Assembly (NCBI GenBank): GCA_907163345.1
Contig: CAJQUN010000015.1
Coordinates: 7,162,886 to 7,226,885 of the forward strand
DNA: 64,000 bases
Source of the DNA: Haberlea rhodopensis
Lineage: Eukaryota; Streptophyta; Magnoliopsida; Lamiales; Gesneriaceae
Reading direction: 5' to 3'
This document shows, in pieces, positions 1 through 11,695 of this stretch. The notes below the pieces were generated by a model. The model did no database searches. It was not told where the DNA came from and saw nothing but the letters and a program-made list of their open reading frames with translations. Each line of letters opens with the position of its first letter. Positions within the stretch are counted from its first letter, which is position 1. The position numbers were made by a program, and so were the translations under genes.

Positions 1-282
1 GGTTGTTTATCTATACTCATGTTGTGTGATTGTTTCTGTAGGCTCATAGACGTGGGGGGACGGGATTGTGAGTCTTATTCCGCTGCAAGCTGAACCACTG
101 CTTAGGAGTTGTATTGATCTAGGTTGTTTTGCTGTATATATGATGTATATTATGATTGGGTTTTGTCAATATTGTAACAACCTACATAGTAAAACTCTTA
201 ATCAGTGTATGATTTACTTAATTCCTACTCACATATGTATAATGAACTGATACATAACGGATTAAGTAACGAGGACCCCACA
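1..282 (+). mobile_element. 3' end of a gypsy LTR, truncated by window start
   Basis: The sequence matches, in reverse complement, the outer end of the solo LTR at 60503-62447. Both share the block around the GATTAAGTAACGAGGACC motif and both end in CACA. The element sits directly against Athila protease codons beginning at 283, so it appears to be an LTR inserted into an Athila-like element. The 5' part of the LTR and the other target-site copy lie outside the window. Bases 283-287 (CATCT) are the expected duplication on this side. Confidence 0.75.
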
Positions 283-750
283 CATCTGATTCTAGGAAGA
301 CCGTTCTTAGCTACTGGAAGGGCATTGATTGATGTCCAAGAAGGGAAGTTGATCCCCCGAGTAGGGGGGATCAAGTTGTTTATGATATGTTCAAAGCTTT
401 TTTGAACAATACACACACTTAGCCCCGATGTTTTAGTGTCAACATAATTGATACATTATCTGTTGATGCGATGCAGGTTAAGAGCGAGAAGAAGGTGGAA
501 GTCACATCGAATGGCCATCAAAGAGGAGGCAAATCCGTGAGGGTGAATGGGTGCAAATGAACAGGAAAAAAATGAGACTTTTTCCATGGAAGGCGGACTC
601 GCTATGGGATGGACCGTTCAAAGTTGTCGATGTTCTACCATTCGACATCATCAATATGAGAGATGACCATGGAGGATGGAAAATAGTCCCCCACTGGCCC
701 TTACGGCACTTGAGCTTACATGGTAAAAAGTGTGTCTTGAGATTATAAAT
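283..750 (+). pseudogene. Athila-like gypsy pol remnant (protease end plus integrase C-terminus)
   Basis: Bases 283-400 translate to LILGRPFLATGRALIDVQ, the conserved end of the Athila/Tat retropepsin. Bases about 545-748 encode a segment rich in RLFPWK, WDGPF and GGWKIVPHW, which resembles the integrase C-terminal tail of the same lineage. The reverse transcriptase, RNase H and integrase core normally found between them are missing, so this is an internal deletion derivative. A LTR (1-282) is inserted at its left edge. The lineage is assigned from motif memory; no catalytic function is expected. Confidence 0.75.
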
Positions 751-2123
751 CAAGAACTTTTCTCATCTCTTAGCTTTGTTTTGGTTTGTTATCGTTTTTG
801 TTTTTTATTTTGGTGAGACTCCATGCGTGTTGTCGTATTCCAACACTTTGCCCCATGAGCTGACGATGAATTGGACAATGATCACTCACGGTTGTTGTCT
901 AAGGTAAATGCTTTGTCTTATTTTTCATGCCTATTACATTGAGGACAATGCATGAATTAAGTTTGGGGGAGTGCATTACTGTGTCATGCTTTTTCTTTGG
1001 AATTGTATCGTTCTTTGAGTACCAAAAAAAAAAAAAAATTCTTGAAATGAGTTCAATTAGAGAGAAAGATTCATAGTAGTAGCCTCTATTCCATGAGGAT
1101 ATTAATCTCACTATGCATGTCAACTTGAGTTTTGGTTTTTTTTTAAGACTTGTTGTGAATATCTTGTTTTGAGTTAGCATGTCAAATATGAAGGATATTT
1201 TGAGCACATTTGAGTCATAATCTTGTGAATTGCATTTGGAGTAGTAATAATCTTTGTGAACTCGATGAATTGTTTTGAGCATATTAGAGTACCTTAGAAA
1301 TTATTTGATGATGACATTTCAAAGATAAATTTTATAGTCATGAACTTGATTAGGAGATGATCTTAACGATCTTTGGACCATTTGAGCCTTTCAAGCTTAC
1401 CATGATATATATCAATCTCTAGTGTCCCATTTTAAGCCTAATTGAAAAAGAATGGAGTATGTTTAACATACTATTTGCCCTCATTCAACAAATTTCTTTG
1501 GCAACTCATTATACTTACCTATATGAGCCTAAATTGAAAAATATTTATCCTCACCCTATGGGAATATAATGGTTCTCATTAGAAGCACATGAATTGCTAT
1601 ATTTTGGTGAGCTATTGTTGAAAAATTGATGAATGAGAAAAGAAAAAGAAAGAACCTTGAATAAAAAAAAGGAAAAAAAAATCTAATTAAGACCCAAATT
1701 GGCCAAGGCTAGAAGAAAAAGAAGAGAAGCTCAATTTTGTGCTAAAAATATGAACATTACATGCTTATACTCTCTTCTTTGTGCTATCCTATCTTTTCTT
1801 TGAAGCCAAACACCTAGGCCTAGCATTACAAGCTTTAAAAGAACTTTTGATCCAAGTCTAGGGAGTGACTACATTAGTGGAGAAGTGTTTGAAAATAGGA
1901 CAATGGGATGTTCAACGATAATCTTACTTTTCATTGACTAACATGATTTGATCTATGAAATTTGCATGAAACTTGAAAGTGACAATAGCACACACACACG
2001 TTCTGATTTGGAGACATGTTGCTTGATCTAAGAGAAAACACGACTTGTTAAACATTTTGGATTGACTCTTGTTTGTCTGTAAGTGAGATGTCTCGAGACG
2101 ATCAAGTTTAAGTTTGTGGGAGT
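751..2123 (+). mobile_element. Athila-like 3' internal non-coding region
   Basis: This is the long non-coding stretch that Athila/Tat elements carry between pol and the 3' LTR. It contains the phrase TTGAGGACAATGCATG followed by AAGTTTGGGGGAG near 940-973, a frequent landmark of these elements. It ends in a purine-rich AGTTTGTGGGAG just before the LTR at 2124, the likely polypurine tract. I see no supportable env-like ORF. Confidence 0.65.
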
Positions 2124-3347
2124 TGATAAGTGTGATTTTTACACTTAAAATGATGAAAAATGACCAAACCAAGCAAACACGGAAAATGAGGGACGAAATC
2201 GTAATTTGCTGAAATTTCAGATGAAGCGATCAATCGCTTCATTTCGAGCTATCGATGACCTCGAGGAAGAATGTTATGGCGATCGATCACCACTTATTGC
2301 CGATCGATCGCCAGGACTCGAAAAATTCGGGATTTTTATTTCCATCTTGGTTATTTGGTGTCAAAACTTTGTGAAACTCCTCCTACCATAAATATTGATT
2401 ACAATAGACGTTTTTGGACTTTTTGACTCATATTGAACCCTACATACTCAGCCTCCGTCACTCTCATTCATCCCAACCGTCCATACACCATAATTCCTTT
2501 GAAGAGAAGACGCATTGGAAGAGATGGGGCGACGAAGCAACGCAATGAGTCAAAGCCTCTCGTTATTTCTGTATTTCTAACTCTAGTTCTATATTTTCAT
2601 TACATTTTAATGTTTAGAATGTTGCAAAACATGTTTATGCATTGTTATTTGATGGAGATTGTTGGTTAGATTTGTTATCAAGACTAAGGGGATCATTTGT
2701 ATGAACTCATGATTCAATTTTGATGTTTTTGATTGATTCTTATTTTCTAAGTGCATAGATCATTGTTCTTCATGCTTTTGAGGGTTTGGCCACCCTTGAA
2801 TGATAATTAATTGCAATTGAGATCGAGAGATAAAATTGGAATTCGATATAGTGAATTCCAAACTGATATCGAGAGATGAAGTCAAATACATGTGTGATAG
2901 CTATAGATATCTAGTAATCGAAGGCTAGAAGTTTTCATAAATCGACATACAAAATTAATTGATCAATAAGGATATGAGAGTGGCTTATTGTAACCTTAGT
3001 ATTAGATTGTTATAGGCGGACCAAGGTATAACAAGTGCATTAGGAAAACTCGTCACCTTAGATTGTTTGAATTTAATTCTTAAATAATAGGCAAATTATG
3101 AGGGATTACATAAGTGAACCGAAATTCTTGATAATTGTTTCTTTTGAGTCTAATCTTATTCGTTTGTTTGTTGGGTTGATTATTGAGTTAATTAGTCACT
3201 TTAGTTAATTAATCACAACCAATTTTCGTAGGCTAAATATAGTTAAATTGATTGAGTTTGGTACTTATTTCCTAGTACTCGTGGGTTCGACACTCATACT
3301 TTTAAAATCATTATACTAAAACTTGACACCGTGCACTTGCGGTACAC
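2124..3347 (+). mobile_element. Athila-like 3' LTR
   Basis: The LTR opens with TGATAAGTGTGATTTTTAC after a purine tract. It closes with the phrase GACACCGTGCACTTGCGG and a terminal CACA near 3347, typical of Athila/Tat LTRs. The exact 3' boundary could instead be the ACA at about 3357. An early segment (2223-2312) holds palindromes of the GCGATCGATCGC type, listed separately. The matching 5' LTR is not in the window, so the element is incomplete. A related LTR end in reverse orientation lies at 59634-60010. Confidence 0.7.
2223..2312. repeat. GATCGATC palindrome cluster in Athila LTR
   Basis: Three near-palindromes lie within 90 bp: GAAGCGATCAATCGCTTC, GGCGATCGATCACC and GCCGATCGATCGCC. The same kind of cluster occurs in three gypsy LTRs of other families in this window (4665-4775, 58180-58315, 61484-61700). 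Confidence 0.8.
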
Positions 3348-3383
3348 AATCGCTACACTTGAAAATATTGTTTAAAATAATAG

Positions 3384-5477
3384 CGATCAAAGACCCAACT
3401 CCTAATCTCGTCATTAGTTCATTTATATCGTCCATTTGTGTATACATTATTAAACATGTAGGAAATTCTCATTACATGCTTCATAATTACGACATGACTT
3501 CTATAAAATTTCCAACAGAATTCCCCGAAAAACCCTACTCACGGTACAAATAGAATTCACCAATGTATACACTTCATAATGCACTAGACATATTCTCAAT
3601 TCATGTTGCAATCACACTATCAAATAAATTGCATGCAACGCCCCAAATAAGAGAAATCTCAAACACTTATACAACACATATACACATATCATTATGCTCA
3701 CAGAAGAGCATTAAATAAATAAATGTGTATCTACTTGTACAAGTCACTTTACCAATATCAATACTGAAACTTCACTCCTAGAAGCATTCTCAATCAACGG
3801 CTCGAACTCATTCCAGAGCTAACGTCGTACCTGTTTTACCTGTTTCAACAGAAACAGCCCACCACAGAGGGTGGGCATATTCCAACACGATAATCATGAT
3901 TGTAACATTATTCACAAAATAATAAACGAGATTATATCGATAATCGGAATTACAAAGTAATACTCCCAGAATAAATCTAAACCAGCATAGGATTTCTCGA
4001 AACTCTCCTTGTATAATATTCACAATCTCAAAATCATCAAATCCAATATTACTTTTTAAGACATGGTACTCATCATCGAGGTGAATCGGTATACTCACAA
4101 AAAAAATCACGATTTGATCATATTCAATCTCGTGTCGAAGGCAATCATGTTTGTCATCATTCTATTTCTCAATCATGACATAGACATCGCTACTCAACTT
4201 ATATACTCGGATCATGTACACATACATATCAACCACACCACAACTAATAATTCAATACACATATTCATTCTTTACACTCAATCATCAAATTCAATAGTAC
4301 ATGAATAAGTAATATTTCATAGTATACATGCTCGTACGTCATTACGCACCTTAAAGTCGACAACGTGATTAAGACATCTTTGATAACCGGAGGCTCGTAC
4401 AGTATCTATATTGAATATCAACTCAATATTAATATCTTAGCAATAATCCTCACCAATCTCATCATATCACATAATTTGACATGCCTCCTATCATAATCAG
4501 TCATAATTCATCGTACTCCATATAATACTCAAAACATCCCATCGTATCCTGTATTCTTTTAATCAATTAACTCGTTCAAGTAGTACACATCTTTATAAGG
4601 TTCAATTCATCCAACCTTACATTGATAAAAAAAACTTTCCCAAAATATCATAACTATCATCAAATCGATTGATTGGTCGGTTCTCCCGTTCGATCGATAT
4701 TAGCCAAAATTTCCATCTTTTGCTTGGTCTCTGACCGATCGATCGGTTCACACTACCTATCGATCAATCGATTACACGAAAAAATCTCCGTTTTTAACAC
4801 CCTTCATCCCCTACAAAAAAAAAAGCACATAACCCACCAATTTACATCGTCCATACTCAAAACCTTCACCAACACAACTACAAACATTTATTAATAAATC
4901 TACACAAAGTTTAACCAAAACCAACAATAACAATTAAACCCAACTAGTATTAAGAGTTTCAAAATCATGTACCAAAAAAATCACTTCACACCCAAATAGG
5001 AACACTATTAGAACTTGAATAAACTTACCCCAAGCATATTTTATCACTTCTACTAGCTTATATCCTTGAACGTTGAAGATAAAAACACCAAAGAGGAATG
5101 GGTGAAAATCGCCCCTTTAGTATGTGAAGTTTGTGTGTGTGTGTGTAGGGATTTAGTGTGTGAGTTGAGGTGTAATGTGCAAAGAGAGAGATGATTATAT
5201 TAATAGCATGTCCCTCAACTTCAATCCACACTACCAATAATTAATTATTCACAATTCAATAATTATTATTCAACTCCAATAATTACCCCTAATTCATACT
5301 TATAATTACTTTAATAATTCACATGTTTCATTCCAACCATTTATTAATTCAATAATTATAACTCAATCAGGATTTTTAATCATCGAGTCCAAATACAAAA
5401 TGATGTTCATTCCTAGTTACCCCTTAGTTATTGCATTAACTCAATTTAATTAAGGTATTTAAGTTTCATGTATCACA
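3384..5477 (-). mobile_element. Gypsy LTR, reverse orientation (same family as 56746-59029)
   Basis: It is collinear over much of its length with the LTR at 56746-59029. Shared blocks include ACTCCTAATC near the left end, the TTCAACAGAAACAGCCC type block near 3845, the TCGTACGTCA block near 4335 and TTTAATTAAGG near the right end. On the plus strand it ends at TATCACA (5477). The left end has decayed (TGTAAGG replaced by TCAAAG). No flanking coding region and no clear duplication were found, so it may be a solo LTR or a truncated element. A palindrome cluster lies at 4665-4775. Confidence 0.65.
4665..4775. repeat. GATCGATC palindrome cluster in gypsy LTR
   Basis: Several variants of the core ATCGATCGAT are spaced 20-60 bp apart, for example CGATTGATTGGTCGG, TTCGATCGATATTAG, GACCGATCGATCGGTTC and CTATCGATCAATCGAT. 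They sit about 700-800 bp from the 5' end of the reverse-oriented LTR. That is the same relative position as in the 56746-59029 and 60503-62447 LTRs. Confidence 0.8.
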
Positions 5478-5491
5478 ATATAGATTATACA

Positions 5492-5667
5492 AATTTCATG
5501 TGTAACAGGTAGCAAAATTATATGGGTTTATACCAATTTAAAGTGTAACTAGTACCAAAATTGTATAGGTTTAATATCAATTTTATTTATCAATAGTACC
5601 AAAATCATAAAGGTTTAATAAAGATTTCATATGTAACTAGTACCAAAATTGTATAGGTTCAATATTA
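5492..5667. repeat. Tandem repeat, four units of about 44 bp
   Basis: Four degenerate units follow each other, each with the frame AATTTCATnTGTAACTAGTA then CCAAAATTGTATAGGTTTA. The array starts 15 bp after the gypsy LTR end at 5477. Similar TACCA phrases recur at 7240-7290 and 8000-8230, so it may be part of a larger dispersed AT-rich repeat. Confidence 0.75.
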
Positions 5668-5732
5668 ATTCCTGAGACACTTCCATTCAGCCTGAATAGG
5701 AGGCGAGAACGAGAAAGGGGTGGCTCTCAAAT

Positions 5733-5960
5733 GTGTTATTTCAAAAATTATATCCAGAAATTGATGGAACAATTGGATTACCCATGAGATTAAGTGGTTG
5801 GATCTGGAAGGAATTGAAAATCGAAGCTCCGATGCCCGACAAATCGACAATTGAAGAATCGGCAAAAAAAGTTTGTGTAGGCGCTAAAGCTGAACATTTA
5901 ATTCCGACACCCATTCGACGACAACATGATGTCGGCAAGCAGGGCAAAATTGCAGGCTAG
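5733..5960 (+). other. Short ORF of unknown identity, possible gene fragment
   Basis: An open frame of about 75 codons stands out against the surrounding AT-rich sequence because of its balanced, coding-like composition and the absence of low complexity. It reads PEIDGTIGLPMRLSGW, then IEAPMPDKSTIEESAKK, and ends KQGKIAG. I do not recognise a family. It has no good ATG context, since the frame opens with TTG, and no neighbouring exon. It could be a captured exon or a chance ORF. Confidence 0.2.
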
Positions 5961-7296
5961 TTTTAAGTAATTTTAGTGAGAGGATTTTTATAAATTGTCA
6001 ATTATTTTTACCTTTCCTAATTAGTGGTGGAACCCATATCTATATCGTCTCTAACTCCATCGGAGCCTTGATACACAAGATATGATTCCTCCGTCACTGG
6101 TGTTGTAAGCCTGCTTTTTTTTCAATGGAATTAGAGCATGCTGGATGGAGGAAATTGGAGGGGAAGATGATAGGTTTTTTTGTGTTTTTTGTTTTTTTTA
6201 AGGGTGTTAATAATTTTGTGTGACATAGTAGTTCAAACAAAAGAAGATTTGATAGTATGGAGTTTAAACAAAGAATCATCAACATGGGTACTGAAATAAA
6301 AAAAAAAAAAAAGTTTGGATTTAGGAATTTTAAATGAGTTTTTCCCTTAGACCAAAGTACGTATTTTTTGATAAAACAATGAGTTAAAAAACTGTCTTAG
6401 AGTTATAATTGTACTTTAAAAAAATGCAAAAATATCGCATATTTGTATGTGTTATATTGATTATTACACTAAAAAGGATAGTTACATTCTACTACCTACG
6501 GACAAATTTCACGAGCATATTTCATATTTGTGGGATCCAAAGTAACCCCATACGATTAATTATTTTCAGGAAGGACAATTATTTATTGTATATAATAAGA
6601 TAAAAAAAAAAAACCTGTCATATTCTAGGTTAGGTTTTCCATATTTTTGGGTTGGTGTAGGTTATTTAATATGAGTATATATACATTTTTTTGAACACAT
6701 ATGAATATCTTTTATTTATGTTATGAAGAGAGATGGATTTATAACGATGGAAAATCCTCAAACCTAAGTTTGTATTTTTATATCAGTTTCTATGTCATAG
6801 ATTTTCTAACTTTACTCTCTACACTGAATTGGATTTTAGTTCCCACTCCGTCTAGCTTAAAAAGACATCGATATCTTATTCAAAAGAAGAAAAAAAAAAC
6901 ATCGGTACTTTTATTTTGCACATGATCATCTTCTCCAAATTTCAAATTATATAATTTTTTCTCTCACATTTCACCACACAAATATATGGAATAGGGTTTA
7001 CATATCATCGTTCTAGTTATATTTTTGTAAAAACAGTTTTCGAATATTTTCAAGTCCAATACCAAGCTTATCGATTGTAGAGCTATTTTCATTCTAGTGT
7101 TAATCCAAATTTCTTGCAAATTTCAAAAAGCCACAAGACATCCATGTATTTCCCTTTTCAAGCACTGTAAACTCAACAAAGCCACAAAATTACATGTTAT
7201 TTTACAATAGTATAATCATATATAATATAGTACCACATTCATGTATAAATGATACCATATTTTCTTTTAAATGGTACCACAATTATGGGTTAAAGG
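5961..7296. other. AT-rich intergenic stretch, no gene seen
   Basis: It holds many A/T homopolymer runs (for example near 6297-6312, 6601-6613 and 6880-6900) and short spurious frames only. I see no domain, no RNA gene and no clear terminal repeats. Confidence 0.6.
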
Positions 7297-7994
7297 CAGT
7301 GTTTTGAAAATCGGACCGGACTGTTCAACCGGTTTAACCGCTAACCGGTGCTTGGTCTGGTCCGATGACCATCTAGAATCACTCTGATAAAGAACCAGTG
7401 AGAACCGGTAAAAAACCGTTCAACTAGTGAACCAGGCGACGGTTGAACCGGACGGTTCCTTCATTTTGTTTCTTTTTAAAAAAATTATTATTTTTATTTT
7501 TGTTAAAACTATAAATCAAATTTTTAGAAGAAAAATATATTATATATAATTTAATGTTATTGAAATAATTACAAAATAATATTTTATGTATGTCTTTATC
7601 AAAAAATCCATATAATTCTATAAAGGTGTCTTGTATATATTATATATAAACATGTTAAGTTTTTCATAAATTATAAAATATATGAACCATTTCATAATTT
7701 TTTAAATATTTTCTTATAAATTTGGGACATTGTTTTTTTTTTGGTATTGCTTGTTATTTTCTGAGATGTTTTATGATTATTTTTTATGTTGGACATTTGG
7801 TTTGATCTTATTTTTGAAGTTTGACATGTTATATTCATGTAATGATATGATTTTTTATTGTGAACAACTTAAAACTATAACAAATATATTGTATATATAT
7901 TTTATAAAAATTAAAATAGATATTACATAATGCTGACCGATCGAACCTGCAACCAGTAAGGATATCGGTTTCATGTCCGATTTTAAAAACACTG
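7297..7994. mobile_element. Non-autonomous hAT-like MITE with 20-bp terminal inverted repeats
   Basis: The left end CAGTGTTTTGAAAATCGGAC and the reverse complement of the right end, CAGTGTTTTTAAAATCGGAC, differ at one position in 20. The flanking octamers GTTAAAGG (7289-7296) and GTTAAGAG (7995-8002) match at six of eight positions, consistent with an aged 8-bp duplication. The 698-bp interior is AT-rich and non-coding. It carries CCGGT/ACCGG-rich subterminal blocks such as AACCGGTAAAAAACCG. The superfamily rests on the duplication length and is tentative. Confidence 0.75.
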
Positions 7995-8419
7995 GTTAAG
8001 AGTACCATGATATAATATAATTAATACCACATAAGATATATACTATTTGATATAGTTAATACAATAGTATCTAACACAGATAATATAGTACCACAATAAC
8101 GTATAAATACCATATTTTCTCTTAAATTGTACCACAATATAGTTATTATGCACTTGATTGAAATCAAACAAAAATATTGAATTAGGGACAATGTTGTGTA
8201 AATGGTACCACATTTTCTCTTAAATGGTACAACAACTATATATAATTACTAATACAATTGAATATATATTAAAAAAACATTCACTATAATGTGCTTTTAT
8301 TTCCATATACAGACTCTTTTGCCTTGCTGCTTTACTTATGATTTCCTGCCAAATATTTTTAAAAGTGAAACAAGTATTCATATTATGAGTGAAGGAATTG
8401 TGAAACTCATACTCGTCAC
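7995..8419. other. AT-rich spacer, no gene seen
   Basis: This is an AT-rich sequence with recurring GGTACCAC and TACCACA phrases, similar to the flank left of the MITE. It is probably one older repeat split by the MITE insertion. The copia remnant begins somewhere near its right edge; the junction is not sharp by eye. Confidence 0.5.
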
Positions 8420-9769
8420 ACCCAGTGGATGTGGTAGTTCCCCCGAGTGCCAATATCCGAGTTTATAGCTGGGGCTTGTCTCAAAGGATATGCCGGGTTT
8501 GGTGCACCCGAGCATTGATCCCCAAGTTCGCAACCGGTGACCCTTGAATTGGTATTGAGATTTTCAATCCCGTAGATTTCAGGTTCAAGAGTAGGAGAAG
8601 TAGAAGATGATGCTGGACATGGGGTTGATTCCTGAGATGGAGTTTTAGATGGATATAGAAAGTCTATGTGCTGTGAAGGAACACTATAGTCCGGGAGAGA
8701 TGATGGAATTGAACTTGGTGAAATAATAGATGCTTTTGTGGAAGATGAAACCTGAGCAAATGGAAAAATATGCTCAAAGAAGATGACGTAACGTGGACAT
8801 TGTGAGTCTCAAGGTCATAAACTTTGTATCATTTGATCTCAGGATATCCTAGGAAAATGCATTTTTGAGCTTGGGAGCCCACCTTAGTATGCTGATGTGG
8901 GAGGGTAGATATATAACATTGGGACCCGAAGACCCTCAGATGAGAGTATGAAGGTTTTGAATGATGCAAGACTTCATGGTGAGTCTTTGTTCCTAGGAAG
9001 GGGGTTGGTATTCGATTTATTAAATAGGTTGGCGTTAATATGGCAACCCCACCACCCCCAAAACAAAAAACAAAACAAAAAAATTAAAGTCAAGAAGTTT
9101 GAAATAAGAGGGCCCTAGCAACATTAAGAATGTGTTTGATGTTTTTGTTCTACAATTCCATTTTATTGAGGGGTGTAGACATAAGATTTTTGGTGTATGA
9201 TGCCATGAGAATTGTAAAAATCAATCATGTGAAACTCGAGACCATTATCGGTGTGAATGCATTTGACGTTAAAATTAAATTTGGTACGGATCATAATGAT
9301 GAAATTCTGTAAAATGTTCCGAGTTTCTGATTTACATTTCATCAAAAATACCCAAGTTTTTCAGCTGCAATCATCGACTATGGTGAGAACGTATTGATGA
9401 CCATTCATTGGGCGTTGTGAGTAAGGGCCCCAAATGTCACAATGGATTAATGCAAAAGGATAGGATGAAACACTTGTACTATGAGAAAATGTGCTTTTCT
9501 TTGTTTAGCTTGCTGACAAATTTCACAATGGTCTGGAAAATCATTACAAAGTATATCAGAACAATGTTTTTAACTAACTTCAGTCTCTGATTGGATAAAT
9601 GACCTAGTTTTAAATGCCATAAAAGAAAATCTCTCTTCAAAACTTGATTGGCTTTGGAGGCTGGCAGCGATGAAGGTGATTTGATGATTTGATCCTGATG
9701 ATCGAGGTGTAAATGATATAGCCTATTGCTATATCTAGTTAGTATAATCGTCATCCCCGTACAAAGGGC
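8420..9769 (-). pseudogene. Copia integrase and integrase-RT linker, decayed
   Basis: On the minus strand the segment from 9754 carries LLWHLKLGHLSNQRL, the pre-integrase motif. Downstream CIHTDNGLEFHMIDFY (around 9240) holds the second catalytic Asp region of the rve integrase core (D-N-G-x-E-F). Further on, a Ser/Pro/Thr-rich linker follows QAQKCIFLGYPEIK. Stops and frameshifts break the frame repeatedly, so no active integrase is expected. The reading continues from the protease part at 13177-13600 across the inserted solo LTR. Confidence 0.8.
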
Positions 9770-10177
9770 ATGTATGTCATGCCCAAAATTTTATATGATC
9801 ATCCATATGCTTCATGACATATATGAAATCATTCATAAGCATAATTGCATATATTTTAACATTGCATATATGCATCGGAAAAGCATGGAGGTTGTGAATA
9901 TAATAAATATGAAGAATAATAAATGGAATAGATTTTAATTGACTAAATTTTAAAATATTGAATAAAGATTATGAATAGATTTAATATATTGACTAAATAT
10001 AATGAATAGATTTAATATATTGAATAGATTATATTGAATAGATTTGAAAATATTAAATATATTAGAATATATTGATTAAAAGTGAAAATATTGATTAAAT
10101 TTAAGGAATATATGTTGAAGGGTAATTATGTAATTTTTGAAATTTTTAAAAAAAATAAAAATTATGTTCGGGGAATG

Positions 10178-11695
10178 GGGTTATTTAAAAAAATAACCCA
10201 CATTTAAAAAACATTTAACAAAATAACCTAAAATATAAAAACCTTAATTTTTTGACCCAAAACGCCAACTGAGTTGGCGTGTTCAGGGGTCCCGCCAACT
10301 CAGTTGGCGGAACCAACTTGAAAAGTTGGTCACGCCAACTGAGTTGGCGTGACCAACTTTGCTTTTATTTTATTTTTTTAATATAAAGTTGGACACGCCA
10401 ACCAAGTTGGCGTGTCCAACTTGTTTTTTTTTTTTTTTTTTTTTTTTTAAATATATAAAACATAATTTAAAATAAAAAATATATATAATAAAAATATGTC
10501 TCACCTTATCATTGTCCAGAAAATATATCAACTCAAATATAATTTGATAATTTTACACAAAACCAAAAATGTACATGATTTTGTAAGTTAATATAAATTG
10601 TTCCTTCAAAAATATATTACCAAACATACTTTTATTCTTTAAAATCACTTCTCAAGTTGGCAAGTCCATCTTAGTTTTTTTTTAATAAAAAAACAAACAA
10701 TTTATAATAAAAATATGTCTCATCTTATCAGGTAAATTGTAAAAATATTGTCCATATTTTAAAATTTTATTTAAATAATTTTTTTTATCAAATTCTAAAA
10801 AAAATTGCGGCTCGGAATGGCCGTCGCGGAACATTATTAAATTTTTTAAATATAAAATTTATATAATTATCCCATCACTTTCCTTGTAACAATTGATGAC
10901 GTGAAACATTGCACATCGTTACGATGATGATGCATCAATGTTTCACGTCATCAATTGTTACAAGGAAAGTGATGGGATAATTATATAAATTTTATATTTA
11001 AAAAATTTAATAATGTTCCGCGACGGCCATTCCGAGCCGTAATTTTTTTTAGAATTTGATAAAAAAAAAATTATTTAAATAAAATTTTAAAATATGGACA
11101 ATATTTTTCAAATTTACCTGATAAGATGAGACATATTTTTATTATATTTTTTTATTATAAATTGTTTGTTTTTTTATTAAAAAAAAACTAAGATGGACAT
11201 GCCAACTTGAGAAGTGATTTTAAAGAATAAAAGTATGTTTGGTAATATATTTTTGAAGGAACAATTTATATTAACTTACAAAATCATGTACATTTTTGGT
11301 TTTGTGTAAAATTGTCAAATTATATTTGAGTTGATATATTTTCTGACAATGATAAGGTGAGACATATTTTTATTATATATATTTTTTATTTTAAATTATG
11401 TTTTATATATTTAAAAAAATAAAAAAAAATAAAAATAAAATAAAAAAAAACAAGTTGGACACGCCAACTTGGTTGGCGTGTCCAACTTTATATTTAAAAA
11501 AAAAATAAAAGCAAAGTTGGTCACGCCAACTGAGTTGGCGTGACCAACTTTTCAAGTTGGTTCCGCCAACTTAGTTGGCGGGACCCCTGAACACGCCAAC
11601 TCAGTTGGCGTTTTGGGTCAAAAAATTAAGGTTTTTATATTTTAGGTTATTTTGTTAAATATTTTTTAAATGTGGGTTATTTTTTTAAATAACCC
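10178..11695. repeat. Large inverted repeat (foldback), arms about 734 and 760 bp, 24-nt loop
   Basis: The left arm 10178-10911 and the right arm 10936-11695 are near-perfect reverse complements. The innermost pairing is CAATTGATGACGTGAAACA against its complement, around the 24-nt loop 10912-10935. The outermost pairing is GGGTTATTTAAAAAAATAACC. Length differences come mainly from A/T homopolymers, for example the T run near 10423-10448. Each arm carries four nested short palindromes around CGCCAACTxAGTTGGCG. There is no coding capacity. A transcript through it would form a dsRNA hairpin of about 730 bp. Confidence 0.93.
10262..10422. repeat. Nested CGCCAAC/GTTGGCG palindromes in the foldback arm
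   Basis: Four palindromes occur at about 10262-10280, 10292-10310, 10322-10360 and 10386-10422, all built on CGCCAACTNAGTTGGCG. The mirror set is in the right arm at about 11450-11610. The third extends for 39 nt as a nearly perfect palindrome. Confidence 0.9.

Noticed and set aside
899..1282. Minus-strand 127-codon ORF in the Athila internal region
   Set aside because: It is rich in Lys/Phe from A/T runs and lies antisense to a well-known non-coding retroelement region.
10262..10422. Regularly spaced palindromes in the foldback arm as a CRISPR-like array
   Set aside because: Spacing and spacer content are irregular, the motif is mirrored in the other arm, and the context is plant retrotransposon DNA.
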